A stretch of 64,000 nucleotides of DNA from Thraustochytrium sp. TN22 (lineage: Eukaryota > Sar > Bigyra > Thraustochytrida > Thraustochytriidae). The position numbers were made by a program, and so were the translations under genes. Location: assembly GCA_013306675.1 (NCBI GenBank), contig JABLUY010000047.1:62001-126000 (forward strand), in the 5' to 3' direction. Below are positions 17,105-26,024 of the stretch, one piece after another (within the stretch, counting starts at the first letter, position 1; each line of letters opens with the position of its first letter). A model generated the notes under the pieces. The model searched no databases. It worked only from the letters and a program-made list of their open reading frames with translations, and had not been told where the DNA came from.

Positions 17105-18451
17105 ATGGCCTCCCCCCTGATGCAGATGCTGCACAACGTCAAGGCGAGCGCCCTGCGGCGCGGACCGGTGAACGCGAGCCTAGCGGACCTGGACCAAGCG
17201 ATAGACCTTGGCGAGTCGCAGCTGCAGGCAGCAGTGCTGCTCCCGGATGAGCATGAACAGCTGATCGCCGCGCTGCGTGCGCTGCGTGCCCTCCGGGAGC
17301 TCTTCATGGTGCACCTGGACGTGTACGAGGGCACGATGGCGCGTGCGCTGTCCTTCTTCGTTCCGCGGCTGCTGGCAACGAATCGTGCCTTTGGGCTAGC
17401 TGCAGGCGGCCAGTACTTCGTTCTCAAAGACCTTAGCACACCATCACACGAGAACTACGAGGTGACACGCGAGCTGCACCGCAACGACCACGATGGCCGC
17501 GCCATTTTTGAGGCGTACGACGCGACCAGGCACCGCATCGTGATCTTGAAGCGGCTGCCCAAGGGCCACCTGCGCGGCTTGGCCTCGGCGGAGCAGCAGC
17601 GGGAGATTTTTCGGCTGCGGCGCGAGTTCGCCGTACAAGTGCTCTTGCGGGAATTCGACCATCCGAATGTCCTGTGCCTTGAGCAGTACTACGAGAACCA
17701 GAGCGACATTTTCGTGCTCATGCCGCATGCGGACATGAGCCTCTTTGACTTGGCCGTGCACGGCCAGGTCAATACGGTGCCCATCCTGCGCAGCGTGTAC
17801 CATCAAATGGCGGCGTCTGTGGCCTTCATGACCGGCTTGGGCCTGGTTCACCAGGATCTCAAGCTGGAAAACTTTGTCGTGAACCACCTCGGGGACCAGC
17901 AATACGAGGTCAAGCTGATTGACTTTGGCTGGAGCACCGCGACGCGGCTCGTGGACGCGTCGGACGACCAGGCCTCCTGGCTGCCCGAGTCGCGCCGCGC
18001 GGGCACCAAGGCGTTTATGGCGCCCGAAGTCTTCTCGCTCATCCAGCCGTACAACGCGCACACCGCGGAGATTTGGAGTCTCGGCGTCTGTTTCTTTGCG
18101 CTAGGCTGCGGCGCGCAACCCTTCCACGAGCCCTCCGTGCTCGACCGTGGCTACTTGCGCATTCATCAGCTCGGCGCGAGGGCCTCCATCATGCGTCTGC
18201 AGCACTACAAGGCGGGCGTCATTTACGATGACCCGGCGCTCATCGACCTCGTCAACCGGATGATGGTCTGCAATCCGGCTGCGCGCATCGCGATCGCGGA
18301 CGTTGTCGCCGCGCTCACTGCCCCCGCCTCGACCGCGGCTGCGTCCGTGGCCGTGCCCATGGCTCCACCTGGCGCCCCGCCGGGCGTGGGCGTTGGCGCG
18401 GCCCACGTACACGTCGCGCCCGTGCACCCAAGTTCGGCGCCGCCCTTTTGA
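17105..18451 (+). CDS. Protein kinase, second tandem paralogue (non-RD)
   Basis: A 448-residue kinase paralogous to the one at 14435. It shares the N-terminal module (LRRGPVNAS, QAAVLLPDEHEQLIAALRAL) and the whole catalytic core: VILK lysine (~151), HQDLKLEN catalytic loop (~249-256), DFG (~274), APE in AFMAPEVF, EIWSLGVCFF. It is again non-RD (HQD). The C-terminus has a Pro/Ala/Val-rich tail absent from the first copy. The frame is open upstream to 16832, but alignment with the first paralogue puts the start at 17105 (MASPLMQ). Divergence between the copies is considerable, so the duplication is not recent. Substrate and pathway are unknown. Confidence 0.88.
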   Translation: MASPLMQMLHNVKASALRRGPVNASLADLDQAIDLGESQLQAAVLLPDEHEQLIAALRALRALRELFMVHLDVYEGTMARALSFFVPRLLATNRAFGLAAGGQYFVLKDLSTPSHENYEVTRELHRNDHDGRAIFEAYDATRHRIVILKRLPKGHLRGLASAEQQREIFRLRREFAVQVLLREFDHPNVLCLEQYYENQSDIFVLMPHADMSLFDLAVHGQVNTVPILRSVYHQMAASVAFMTGLGLVHQDLKLENFVVNHLGDQQYEVKLIDFGWSTATRLVDASDDQASWLPESRRAGTKAFMAPEVFSLIQPYNAHTAEIWSLGVCFFALGCGAQPFHEPSVLDRGYLRIHQLGARASIMRLQHYKAGVIYDDPALIDLVNRMMVCNPAARIAIADVVAALTAPASTAAASVAVPMAPPGAPPGVGVGAAHVHVAPVHPSSAPPF

Positions 18452-18558
18452 CTCGTCAGCCGAGAGCGAGAAGGAGAAAGATCCGAGTCGTCGCGCCCGT
18501 GCACCCAAGTTCGGCGCCGCCCTTTGACTCGTCAGCCGAGAGCGAGAAGGAGAAAGAT
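18412..18558. repeat. 71-bp tandem duplication spanning the kinase stop codon
   Basis: A 71 bp segment (18412-18482) holding the last dozen codons, the TGA stop and the start of the 3' UTR is repeated at 18489-18558 after a 6 bp gap. The copies differ by one T in a T-run (four versus three). Near-identity indicates a recent event. Confidence 0.95.
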
Positions 18559-18687
18559 GCTCGGTGGTGACTCTGCCATGTTGGCGACGAGTGCTTTGGC
18601 AAGGCGGTGGAGTCGCTTACATTACCAGGTGGGTTACTTCCTACTCGGGAGCTTTTAAGGAACCTGGAGCCGTCCATGTAGGCGCTA

Positions 18688-18719
<32 letters not shown>

Positions 18720-19312
18720 CGTACCACGCACGCACGCAAGCATGCGACTCGGAGGGCAAGATAAAAAGAATGATGGCAGACACACAGCCAAGTCAAGGGA
18801 TTCTGTGAGAAGCGCAGCGCAGCTGAGGCGCCTGCAGCCAGCTATTGATCGTTAGACATGCACTGCAACCAAAAAAAGAAAAAAAAAAGAAATCGTTGAC
18901 GTGACCCATTTTTCCCCAACTTTGCAATGTTGAACAGACTCGTTTTTTTTGGTTTAGCGCCACCGCCTTCCATGCGCTTCCATGCCAGTGCTTTCCTGCA
19001 GTTGTTGAAAAGAGCCAGGCCTGGGCCCGGACCGGCCGCAAAGCGCACTTTTCTCGCACGAGGATGAGAACGTGGAACTTTGCGAACCTGCGCAACGCAA
19101 AGGGTTGGCGCAGTCAACGGTCACGTGTCTTGGATGTCCATGAGGACTTGCGCTCGGACAGGTCAAAGCACAGCGTGAACGGCGTGCCTTGCTCCGCCGT
19201 GCCGCGCCACGACACGGTCTGCCCCGCCATCTAGGGAACGTTGACGCGCGAGCGCGCGGGACGGAGGTTTCCACCTTGGACGAGCAAGGCAGGCTCGCAC
19301 GGGCTGGGCAGG
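18452..19312. other. Intergenic region, second kinase to IFT81
   Basis: 861 bp. It contains the second copy of the 71 bp duplication, an (ACGC)n array, A-rich runs near 18870-18890 and a T8 run near 18942. No gene or RNA recognised. The IFT81 promoter should lie in its right-hand part. Confidence 0.5.
18687..18742. repeat. (ACGC)n tetranucleotide repeat
   Basis: About eight perfect ACGC units, a short interruption (GTACC), then about four more units. Purine-pyrimidine alternation gives it Z-DNA potential. Confidence 0.9.
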
Positions 19313-21400
19313 ATGAGCGAGATCAGGTTCATCGTGGAGCGGCTGAACCAGAAGCCGTTCAACAGGGACTTGACGCTGGTGAGCTTTGACGAGCTAGGGC
19401 CGTTCGAGCTGCTGCAGCTGCTCAACGATGTGCTGGAGTACCTCGACCCGACGCTGCACAAGGTGGACTTGCGCGAGGAGAGCCAGCGTGGCGATGGCGC
19501 GACGGCGACGCGCATGACGGACTTCTTGCGCATCCTCAAGTACAAGGTGCCGGAGGCGAACGCGGAGCGGTTCAAGGTGGCGCTGGGTAACGGCGACCGT
19601 GCGGCGGTCTACCCTGTGCTGCACTATTTGCTGTCGCGTCTGGAGCCGATGAAGACGCGCGCATACCTGGCGCGCTTCCTGGTGAACGTGGAGATTCCGT
19701 CTGCCTTCTTGCACGGCGAGGCGATCCAGGACGTCTTCCAGCACTACAAGCAGCTGCAGCGCGAGTTCAAGGAGACGCACAAGGCCTTGGAGTCGCTGCG
19801 GCACAACACGATGCAGCCGGGCGAGCTGAAGCGCGAGATTGCGCAGCTGGAGGAGGAGAAGGGCCAGCTGATCGAGAAGATCGGGCAGCTGAAGCGCAAG
19901 ACCGAGGACATGCCGGGGTTCCATGCGCTGCACGAGGTAACCAGCGCGCTGCGGCGCGAGCAGGAGGACGAGACGAAGTTGCAGGAGCAGGGCCGCGAGC
20001 AGCAGGCGGCGCTGGAGCTGAGCCAGCGGCGCCTCGCGGATCTGCGGCGGCGCTACGAGGAGCTGAGCGCGGCGCAGCGCGAAGGCGACGCGGACGAGCT
20101 GCTGAGCCGGCTGGACCGCGAGGTGCGCGACCAGCGCGGCGCGCTGGAGGAAGAGCTGCCGCGCGAGCTGCAGGAGGCGTACGACCGGCTGGGCGAGGTG
20201 GAGCGCGGGCTGAGCGAGCCCATCAAGTCGCAGAGCGACGTGGATGATATGGAGGGCCGCGTGGTGAAGGCGCGGCGCGAGATCGAGTCGCTGCAGGATC
20301 AGGTGGACCGTGCGCGGCGCATGGCGGGCGGCGACGACAAGCTCAAGATGTTCCGGCAGCAGGGCGCCATGGTCCTCAAGAAGCTAGAGCAAAAGGCGCG
20401 CGAGCTCGACGAGGTGCGCGACGACGCGCAGCGCCTCGACAAGGAGCTCGCTGACAAGGAGCGCGCGCTGGCCGAGGCGGCTGGCATGGGCATGGGCGGT
20501 CGCGGCGGCCGTCGCGGCAGCGGCGACTTCCGCCAGTACGCGCACGAGCTACGTCACAAGACGCAGGAGTACAAGCGCAAGAAGCAGGAGCTGGAGGCTC
20601 TGCGCGCCGAAACGGTGGTGCTGGCGCGCACCGAGACAATTCTGCGCGCGCGCGGGGAGAACGTGGAGGAGTTCCTCAAGGCCGTGGAGCGCGGCCAGGG
20701 CGTGGAGGGCGCCGCGCAGATGGAGCAGGAGCTCGAGGACGTGTCGCGGCGCGCCGCGGACCTGAACAAGAACAAGAAGATGACCCTCGAGGAAATCTCG
20801 GAGATCGTGCGCCAGCTCAAGGACACCTTGGCTCGGCGCAAGGCCAAGCTGAACCCGCAGATCACCAAACTGCGCGCCGTGCGCGAGAAGTTCAAGGACC
20901 TCGAGCTCGAGTACTTGGACAAGAAGGCGGTCTACGAAAATACGGCCGTCGGCCTGGAGAGCGAGCGCATCAAGCTCGACAACGACTGCAACTCGTTGCA
21001 GACCGAGTGCATCCGCGAGGAGTCGCGCTTCCACTACCTGCACTGTCTCACGGACATTGCCAACGTGCAGCTCAACCGCGTGCAGGACGAGCTCGCCTTT
21101 CAGCGCGGCGAGGGCCGGCTGCTTCGCGATTTCAAGTCCTACAAGGATCTGTACCAGCAGAAGATCCAGCAGCAGGAGCAGCTTTCCAAGGAGTTGCGCA
21201 AGAAGCAGCGCGGCCTGAAGGAGAACGCGCCCGTCAACACGGAGCAGCGTCAGATGTTCGTCGACCTCAAGCGTCTGCTTCAGGTCAAGGCCCGCGTCGC
21301 GCACCAGAGCCAGCGCCCGGGTACGGCAGAAGGCATGTCCAACGTGCTGGACCTCAACAACAACTCCGGCGGCGCCAACATTATGACCATCGACCAGTGA
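19313..21400 (+). CDS. IFT81: Intraflagellar transport protein 81
   Basis: IFT-B core subunit; with IFT74 it binds tubulin and carries it into growing cilia. The 695-residue product is close to the human length (676). The N-terminal calponin-homology-like tubulin-binding domain (1-~125) begins MSEIRFIVERLNQKPF and includes LVSFDELGPFELLQLLNDVL, YPVLHYLLSRL and RAYLARFLVNVEIPSAFL, matching the family closely. The rest is coiled coil with family landmarks such as YAHELRHKTQEYKRKKQEL and CIREESRFHYLHC. The frame is open 72 bp further upstream, but homology fixes the start at 19313. It shows the organism builds cilia or flagella. Convergent with the EI24-like gene, 204 bp apart. Confidence 0.97.
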   Translation: MSEIRFIVERLNQKPFNRDLTLVSFDELGPFELLQLLNDVLEYLDPTLHKVDLREESQRGDGATATRMTDFLRILKYKVPEANAERFKVALGNGDRAAVYPVLHYLLSRLEPMKTRAYLARFLVNVEIPSAFLHGEAIQDVFQHYKQLQREFKETHKALESLRHNTMQPGELKREIAQLEEEKGQLIEKIGQLKRKTEDMPGFHALHEVTSALRREQEDETKLQEQGREQQAALELSQRRLADLRRRYEELSAAQREGDADELLSRLDREVRDQRGALEEELPRELQEAYDRLGEVERGLSEPIKSQSDVDDMEGRVVKARREIESLQDQVDRARRMAGGDDKLKMFRQQGAMVLKKLEQKARELDEVRDDAQRLDKELADKERALAEAAGMGMGGRGGRRGSGDFRQYAHELRHKTQEYKRKKQELEALRAETVVLARTETILRARGENVEEFLKAVERGQGVEGAAQMEQELEDVSRRAADLNKNKKMTLEEISEIVRQLKDTLARRKAKLNPQITKLRAVREKFKDLELEYLDKKAVYENTAVGLESERIKLDNDCNSLQTECIREESRFHYLHCLTDIANVQLNRVQDELAFQRGEGRLLRDFKSYKDLYQQKIQQQEQLSKELRKKQRGLKENAPVNTEQRQMFVDLKRLLQVKARVAHQSQRPGTAEGMSNVLDLNNNSGGANIMTIDQ

Positions 21401-21604
21401 TAGGAGGCAGTCGACGGTGATCACTTTGTCCTCTCTTCGTTTTCTTCTTCTTCTTCTTCTTCTTCTTCTTCTTTTTCTTTCTTTTTTCTTTTGTGGTTCC
21501 TTTCTCTCGCCCCATGGATTCTGTGTACACTTTGGTTGTTTCCTCTTCGCTTCGCGCCGCTTTGGTTGTTTCCGCTTCGCTTTGCTTCGCTCCGCTTCGA
21601 TTCG
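21401..21604. other. Convergent 3' gap with poly-pyrimidine tract and 30-bp direct repeat
   Basis: 204 bp gap containing a (TTC)n tract at about 21441-21490 and two adjacent ~30 bp near-copies beginning TTGGTTGTTTCC at about 21531 and 21562. It serves as both 3' UTRs. Confidence 0.7.
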
Positions 21605-22627
21605 TTAGAGAGGAACTTGCTTTCGCGCGCGACCAAGACGGCGATCAAAGCCCACGAGGCACAGCACGCCCAGCGTGAGCCACTCCGCAAAGACGAAGAC
21701 CTGCAGCGAACGCGGAAAGAGCGGCGTCGGAGCGTGCTGCACGGGCGCAGTGACGATGGAGAGCACGAGGCACACCGGGAAGGTCACGCAATAGATGCCG
21801 TAGCCGAGGTAAGCGGGAATGAAGGTGATGAGCAGCGCGCAGGGGAGCCCAAAGCCCGCCATAAAGGGCCAGCACGACTGAAAGAGCCGCAGGCGCTTGC
21901 GAAAGTCCCAGCCCTGGTGCTTCCACTTGAGGTCGTAGCAGTAAAAGGAAGCCGTCCACGCAGTGTACACGAGCGAGATGGGCAGGCCAACCACCGGAAC
22001 AAAGTACACGAGCAGGCTGAAGAGCGTCACCCAGGCCATGAGCAGGTAGTTGTAGATGGAGTCACGAATGTTGTCCGCCATGCTCTCCCCGCCCTTGATC
22101 TCATTGAATTCCAGCAAGAACACCTGCTTGCCAATGTCCAAGTTCCACGCCGCGTTGAGCAGGAGCGAGACCGCGTACATGGGCACAAGCCAGAGCGCCT
22201 GGAAGGCGCGCTCCGACGTGTGCGTCACGATCTCGTGCGCCGCGTCCCACACGGCCGGGTCCGCGCGGTTTCCCTCCAGCACATTCCGCAGTGTGCTGCC
22301 CAGATTCTCCAGCAGCGGTGTCAGCACGAAGTTGTACGCCAGCAGGCTCCCCAGAAAGATGGTCCCGTTCATCACGAAGCACTGCTGCGTGGAGATGCTC
22401 GTTGTCTGGATGGTAGCAATGTAGTGCAGCGACCGCGGCCAGTTCACCGCCGCCTTGAACCCGAGCACCATGGCGCCCCACGCCGATGGCCTCTCCCGGC
22501 TGCGAGGGCGCCCACGTGCGGGCGACGCGGCAGCCGCCGCGCTCGCCGCCGCAGCAGGCGCGTCCTCGCTCTTGCCGGCGTGCGGCGTCGCCATGGCCGC
22601 GCCGCCCAACGTGCTACTGTCCACCAT
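21605..22627 (-). CDS. EI24: EI24/EPG-4-like ER multipass membrane protein
   Basis: Similar to EI24 (etoposide-induced 2.4, PIG8; EPG-4 in nematodes), an ER membrane protein acting in autophagy. From the chosen start the product is 340 residues, the human length. Several hydrophobic segments are visible: FLGSLLAYNFVLTPLL, ALWLVPMYAVSLLLNAAW, LMAWVTLFSLLVYFVPVVG and others. The family hallmark KWKHQGWDFRKRLRLFQSCW is followed by PFMAGFGLPCALLITF, corresponding to the EI24 W-x-G-W-R-x-FE-x-W-P-x-FGFGLP region. The start is uncertain. The frame is open to 22924 through a hexanucleotide repeat, and ATGs at 22627, 22594 and further upstream are possible. I chose 22627, just downstream of the repeat. 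Confidence 0.85.
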   Translation of the reverse strand: MVDSSTLGGAAMATPHAGKSEDAPAAAASAAAAASPARGRPRSRERPSAWGAMVLGFKAAVNWPRSLHYIATIQTTSISTQQCFVMNGTIFLGSLLAYNFVLTPLLENLGSTLRNVLEGNRADPAVWDAAHEIVTHTSERAFQALWLVPMYAVSLLLNAAWNLDIGKQVFLLEFNEIKGGESMADNIRDSIYNYLLMAWVTLFSLLVYFVPVVGLPISLVYTAWTASFYCYDLKWKHQGWDFRKRLRLFQSCWPFMAGFGLPCALLITFIPAYLGYGIYCVTFPVCLVLSIVTAPVQHAPTPLFPRSLQVFVFAEWLTLGVLCLVGFDRRLGRARKQVPL

Positions 22628-23273
22628 CCTGACGACCTGACGCCAGGCGCAGGCGCAGGCAACAGGTCCAGGCGCAGGCGCAGGCGCAGGTCCAGGCGCA
22701 GGCGCAGGCGCAGGCGCAGGCCCAGGCGCAGGTCCTGCCTTGCGCCGCCACGCCGCGACGCCGCCGTCCCGAAGAAACTTCTTTGCCATCATGATGGACA
22801 CGCCGCCGAGGCCCAGCCTGACCTGGCAGTGGCCAATGGCAAATGCCAGTGATGTCAAGCTGCGTCGCGCGGGCTGCCAGCCACCATGGCCAGTGGCAGC
22901 CAGGTGTGAGGCTGCAGTGGTCATGGGCTGCTCTCTATCTATAACAGCAAGCTAAGTAACTTTTAGCCAGCCAACGAAGGACGTACCCGAGCCTAATAAG
23001 TCCTTGCCGCTTTGATTGCTCAGCTGTCGTACTCTTCGCACGCCTGGCTGGTGGTGCTTCGAAAGAGAAGTTCATGCACAAAGCCAGAGCTCCGCGCTGG
23101 ATTGCAGTGACGTTGATTGGCAGGAGCAGGTTGGTCTTGACCGTGCAGCGGCGGGCTCTTCCTGCTTGTCTTCGCTTTGATAGATACATTGCTCTGTCCG
23201 TGTGTGACATTGTGGATGAAAGAAGAACTGGGCAAACGGCTGCTTGAAAAAGGATTGTTTTCGAAATCGACAT
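22628..23273. other. Intergenic region upstream of EI24-like gene
   Basis: 646 bp on the 5' side of the EI24-like gene and the 3' side of the thioesterase. Apart from the hexanucleotide array, no feature recognised. Confidence 0.5.
22640..22735. repeat. (GGCGCA)n hexanucleotide array
   Basis: About sixteen imperfect units alternating GGCGCA and GGTCCA, directly upstream of the chosen EI24 start. If translated it would encode Pro-Ala/Pro-Gly repeats. I treat it as 5' UTR or promoter sequence. Confidence 0.85.
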
Positions 23274-23792
23274 TTAGAGCTTGGAAGGACGCTTCTTGTC
23301 CGCCTTGGAGGGAAGCTTGACGAGGGAGATGGTGGTGGAGCTGGTGACGAGCAACTCGCCGTCCTCGCCGCCGAGACGGAGCTCGGCCTCGAGAAAAGCG
23401 ATGGAGCGACCGAACTTGACGACCTTGGCGATGCCGCTGAGGTCCTTGTTGGGCGGCACGGGGCGCAAGAAGGTGGTCTTCTGCTCAAGGCTTGCGACGG
23501 TTTGCGTGAGGCTGGAATAAATGACCACCATCTGCGCGGTGACAGCGTCCAGCATGGCGGAGGCGAAGCCGCCCTGCACCTGGGCGTTCTTGCCGGGCTT
23601 GCCGTTGCACATGGCATCGGAGCCACGGAAGCGCATGACGAGCGTGGCGCTGTCGCGGTCGAAGCGCACGATCTTGTCGTCGCCATCGCCACCGCTGAGC
23701 GTCGACACGGACGGGTTGCGGCCCTTGCCAAAGGACGCGTTCAGGAGCTCCACGACGCGCTCATCCGAGGGCAGGTCGTCCTGGCCGCTCAT
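23274..23792 (-). CDS. PaaI-type hotdog-fold thioesterase
   Basis: A 172-residue protein with a hotdog (4HBT/PaaI-like) thioesterase pattern. The helix-start signature VQGGFASAMLDAVTAQMVV corresponds to the family G-G-x-x-A-x-LD segment. It is followed by strands LEQKTTFLRPVP, KVVKFGRSIAFLEAEL and GELLVTSSTTISLVKL. Likely hydrolyses an acyl-CoA; the substrate cannot be read from sequence. There is no targeting peptide. The ATG at 23792 has a GCACCATGAGC context. The frame is open further upstream without domain content. Confidence 0.85.
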   Translation of the reverse strand: MSGQDDLPSDERVVELLNASFGKGRNPSVSTLSGGDGDDKIVRFDRDSATLVMRFRGSDAMCNGKPGKNAQVQGGFASAMLDAVTAQMVVIYSSLTQTVASLEQKTTFLRPVPPNKDLSGIAKVVKFGRSIAFLEAELRLGGEDGELLVTSSTTISLVKLPSKADKKRPSKL

Positions 23793-24127
23793 GGTGCCGT
23801 GCCGCGCGCTGCCTACGTGCCGGGCGGGGCGGGGCGGGGCGCGCTCGCGCTCGCGCTCGCGCTCGCTCCGCGGGACCAGCGAGAGCGCGGCGCGATGCGG
23901 GTCGGCCGACGTGGGCCCCGGCGCGGCCGCTGCTGGCGCCGCTGCGGCCCGGTGCCGCCTCCTCCGCCCGCGTCGCGCCTGTTCGCGCTCTGCGCGCCCC
24001 GCGCGCGCGGCGGCGGACTCGGCCTCGATTCGGCCCGGCATCCTGGCGCGCTCAGACCGACCAGACCAGCCCGGCCCTGGCCATCCAGGCCAGTGCCAGG
24101 CCGACCGCGGGCCCGCGCGCGCCGCGC
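23793..24127. other. Short intergenic gap
   Basis: 335 bp of very GC-rich sequence between two minus-strand genes, with a short CGCTCG repeat near 23845. No element recognised. Confidence 0.5.
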
Positions 24128-24335
24128 CTAGGCTGCCTTGCGCGCGGCGGCGCGCGCGCGGCGGCGCAGGAGCGCGGCCGCCAGCGCCGCCAGCGCCAGC
24201 GCCGCCAGCGCCGCCGGCGCGGGCGCGGGCGCGGGCGCGGCGGCGCTCTGCGGCGGCATGGCGGGGCGCTGGACCTGGGCCCACTTGGCGAGCAGCAGGG
24301 CGCCGAAGGTCTGCGCGGCGGCGGGCGCGGCGGGC

Positions 24336-24369
<34 letters not shown>

Positions 24370-25534
24370 GCGCGCTGCCGTCGGCGGTCTGGTCGTGGAG
24401 CACGGAGAGGCCGCCGCGCTGCGACGCGGCGGCGCCGCCTCGAGGCACGGGCATGTCGAAGGACGGGAAGGCGAAGAAGACGAAGGACAGGCGGTCCGAG
24501 GCGCCCAGCGACACGCGGTGCCGCGGCGAGCGGACGCCGGTGCCCGCGGTGAGCGCGAGGAAGTCGCCCGCGTTGACCAAGAAGAGCAGCGTGTTGTCGT
24601 CGGCCTGCGCGTGGTTTTGCTGCTCTTGGGCTGCTGCCGACGACAAGGACGGGGACGAGGGCGGGGCTCCGGCGCCAGGCGGCGAGAGGGACGGCGCAGA
24701 CGGCACGGCCCGCGCCCAGCCGTCGCGCTCCGTCCAAAAGTGCAGCGCGCCCAGACCGTCGTCGTCCTCGACGAGGATGAGCGTGAGAAGGCCCCAGTCG
24801 GTGTGCGGGGAGCTGCCGATGCAGTTGGCCCCGGGCTCCGCGCAGCCGAGATCCCGCGCGGCCGTCGACGCGTTGCCAAAGTAGTGGAAGACCCGCAGCA
24901 GCGAGATGGTGTCGCCGCCCTCGCAGGCGGCCTCCAGGCCCGCAAGGCCCGGTAGCTTGGACAGCGCCTGCGCCACGAGCGCTCGCGAGGCGGCCACGAA
25001 GACCTCATAGAGGGCCTCCAGGTCGGCGCGCGCCTGGCGGCCCGGGCCCCAGCCGGCAGGCCACACGTTGAGCCCTTGCAGCCCGTTGGCCGGTTGGAAG
25101 GGCGGCGCGTCGGCCCGCTCGGCCTCGCGCCACGCGTAGCCCATGGAGAAGGCCTCCTTGACCTCCGTGGATGAACTGCCTGACTCGCCGCCCAGCGGCA
25201 CGAAGCCGCGCGTGAAGCCTTGCCTTGACACCTGCATCTCGCGCTTCTCGGCCTCGGACACCCCGCCGAAGACCTCGCGCGCCGCCTTGAAGCTGCGCGC
25301 CGCCGTCCGCGCCGGCGCGCCGTGCACTCGTAAAAAGACGGCGCCCACCTCGCCGAGCGCCGAGCGCAGCTCCCGCACGCTGTCTTGGTCAGCGCCACGC
25401 GCCGCGTGCAGGTGAACGTCCACAACCGGGAGCTCGACCTGCGCGAGCTGCTGCGCCGCGCCAGTCAGCACAGAGGCGGCCGCGACGGCCGCCAGCAGGG
25501 TTACGAGCAGGTTCTTGGCGACCTTTGTCTGCAT
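24128..25534 (-). CDS. Membrane-anchored 2-oxoglutarate/Fe(II) oxygenase (isopenicillin-N-synthase-like)
   Basis: A 468-residue member of the plant-type 2OG-Fe(II) oxygenase family. The N-terminal conserved domain begins VELPVVDVHLHAA (~33) and includes GFTRGFVPLGGES. The double-stranded beta-helix carries the iron ligands: His and Asp in SSPHTDWGLLTLI (~244-246) and the distal His in SPRHRVSLG (~338). The 2OG-binding Arg/Ser lie in DRLSFVFF. The first 28 residues look like a signal peptide or anchor (LLVTLLAAVAAASVL). The C-terminus is Ala/Pro-rich with a hydrophobic segment (ALAALALAALAAALL) and a basic tail, suggesting a lumenal enzyme with a C-terminal anchor, which is unusual for this family. 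The ATG at 25534 gives the signal peptide; the frame stays open upstream. Substrate unknown. Confidence 0.85.
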
Positions 25535-26024
25535 GCTTGCTCGCGGCCGTCGGCGGCGCAAGCCAGAGTCGGGTCTGTGCAGCGGCATGGGTCCCAAGAC
25601 GTGCGATGCGTAGCTGCGAGGGCGCTCGCTCGCGTCCTCGACGCCGCGCTCGCGTCCTCGACGCGCTCCGAGTCTGGCTGGTGCTTGAAGCCTGCTTCGC
25701 CGTCGGGGGCCGTCCGGGTCCGCGCGCGAGCGAGCGCTGAGTGCGCACTGGCGGACACCAGGACACGGACCAGCGCCGGTCACGGCCGCGGGTGTGTCGG
25801 CATGGTCGTCGGCGTGTCCGGGATGGACCGCCCGCGGCGCCCGGACCGCCCGCTGCAAGTGCGGACCGGGAATCGGATCCAAGCGCACGTTCGCCCGAGC
25901 TTAGCGAAGCTGGTGAGCTTACCGAGGCAAATCTGCATCGTGTACCTGCGTCGGCTGCGGCGAGGGCGAGGCTGGCCACGGCACGCCGAGTGTCTGTGAT
26001 CTGGTCCTGCAGGACGGTCCGAGG
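25535..26024. other. Divergent intergenic region, oxygenase / selenoprotein
   Basis: 490 bp between divergent starts. In the selenoprotein frame a stop lies at 25914-25916, and no ATG occurs between it and 26025. A 5' exon for the redoxin would have to lie here if its N-terminus is incomplete; I see no convincing splice pair. Confidence 0.5.
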
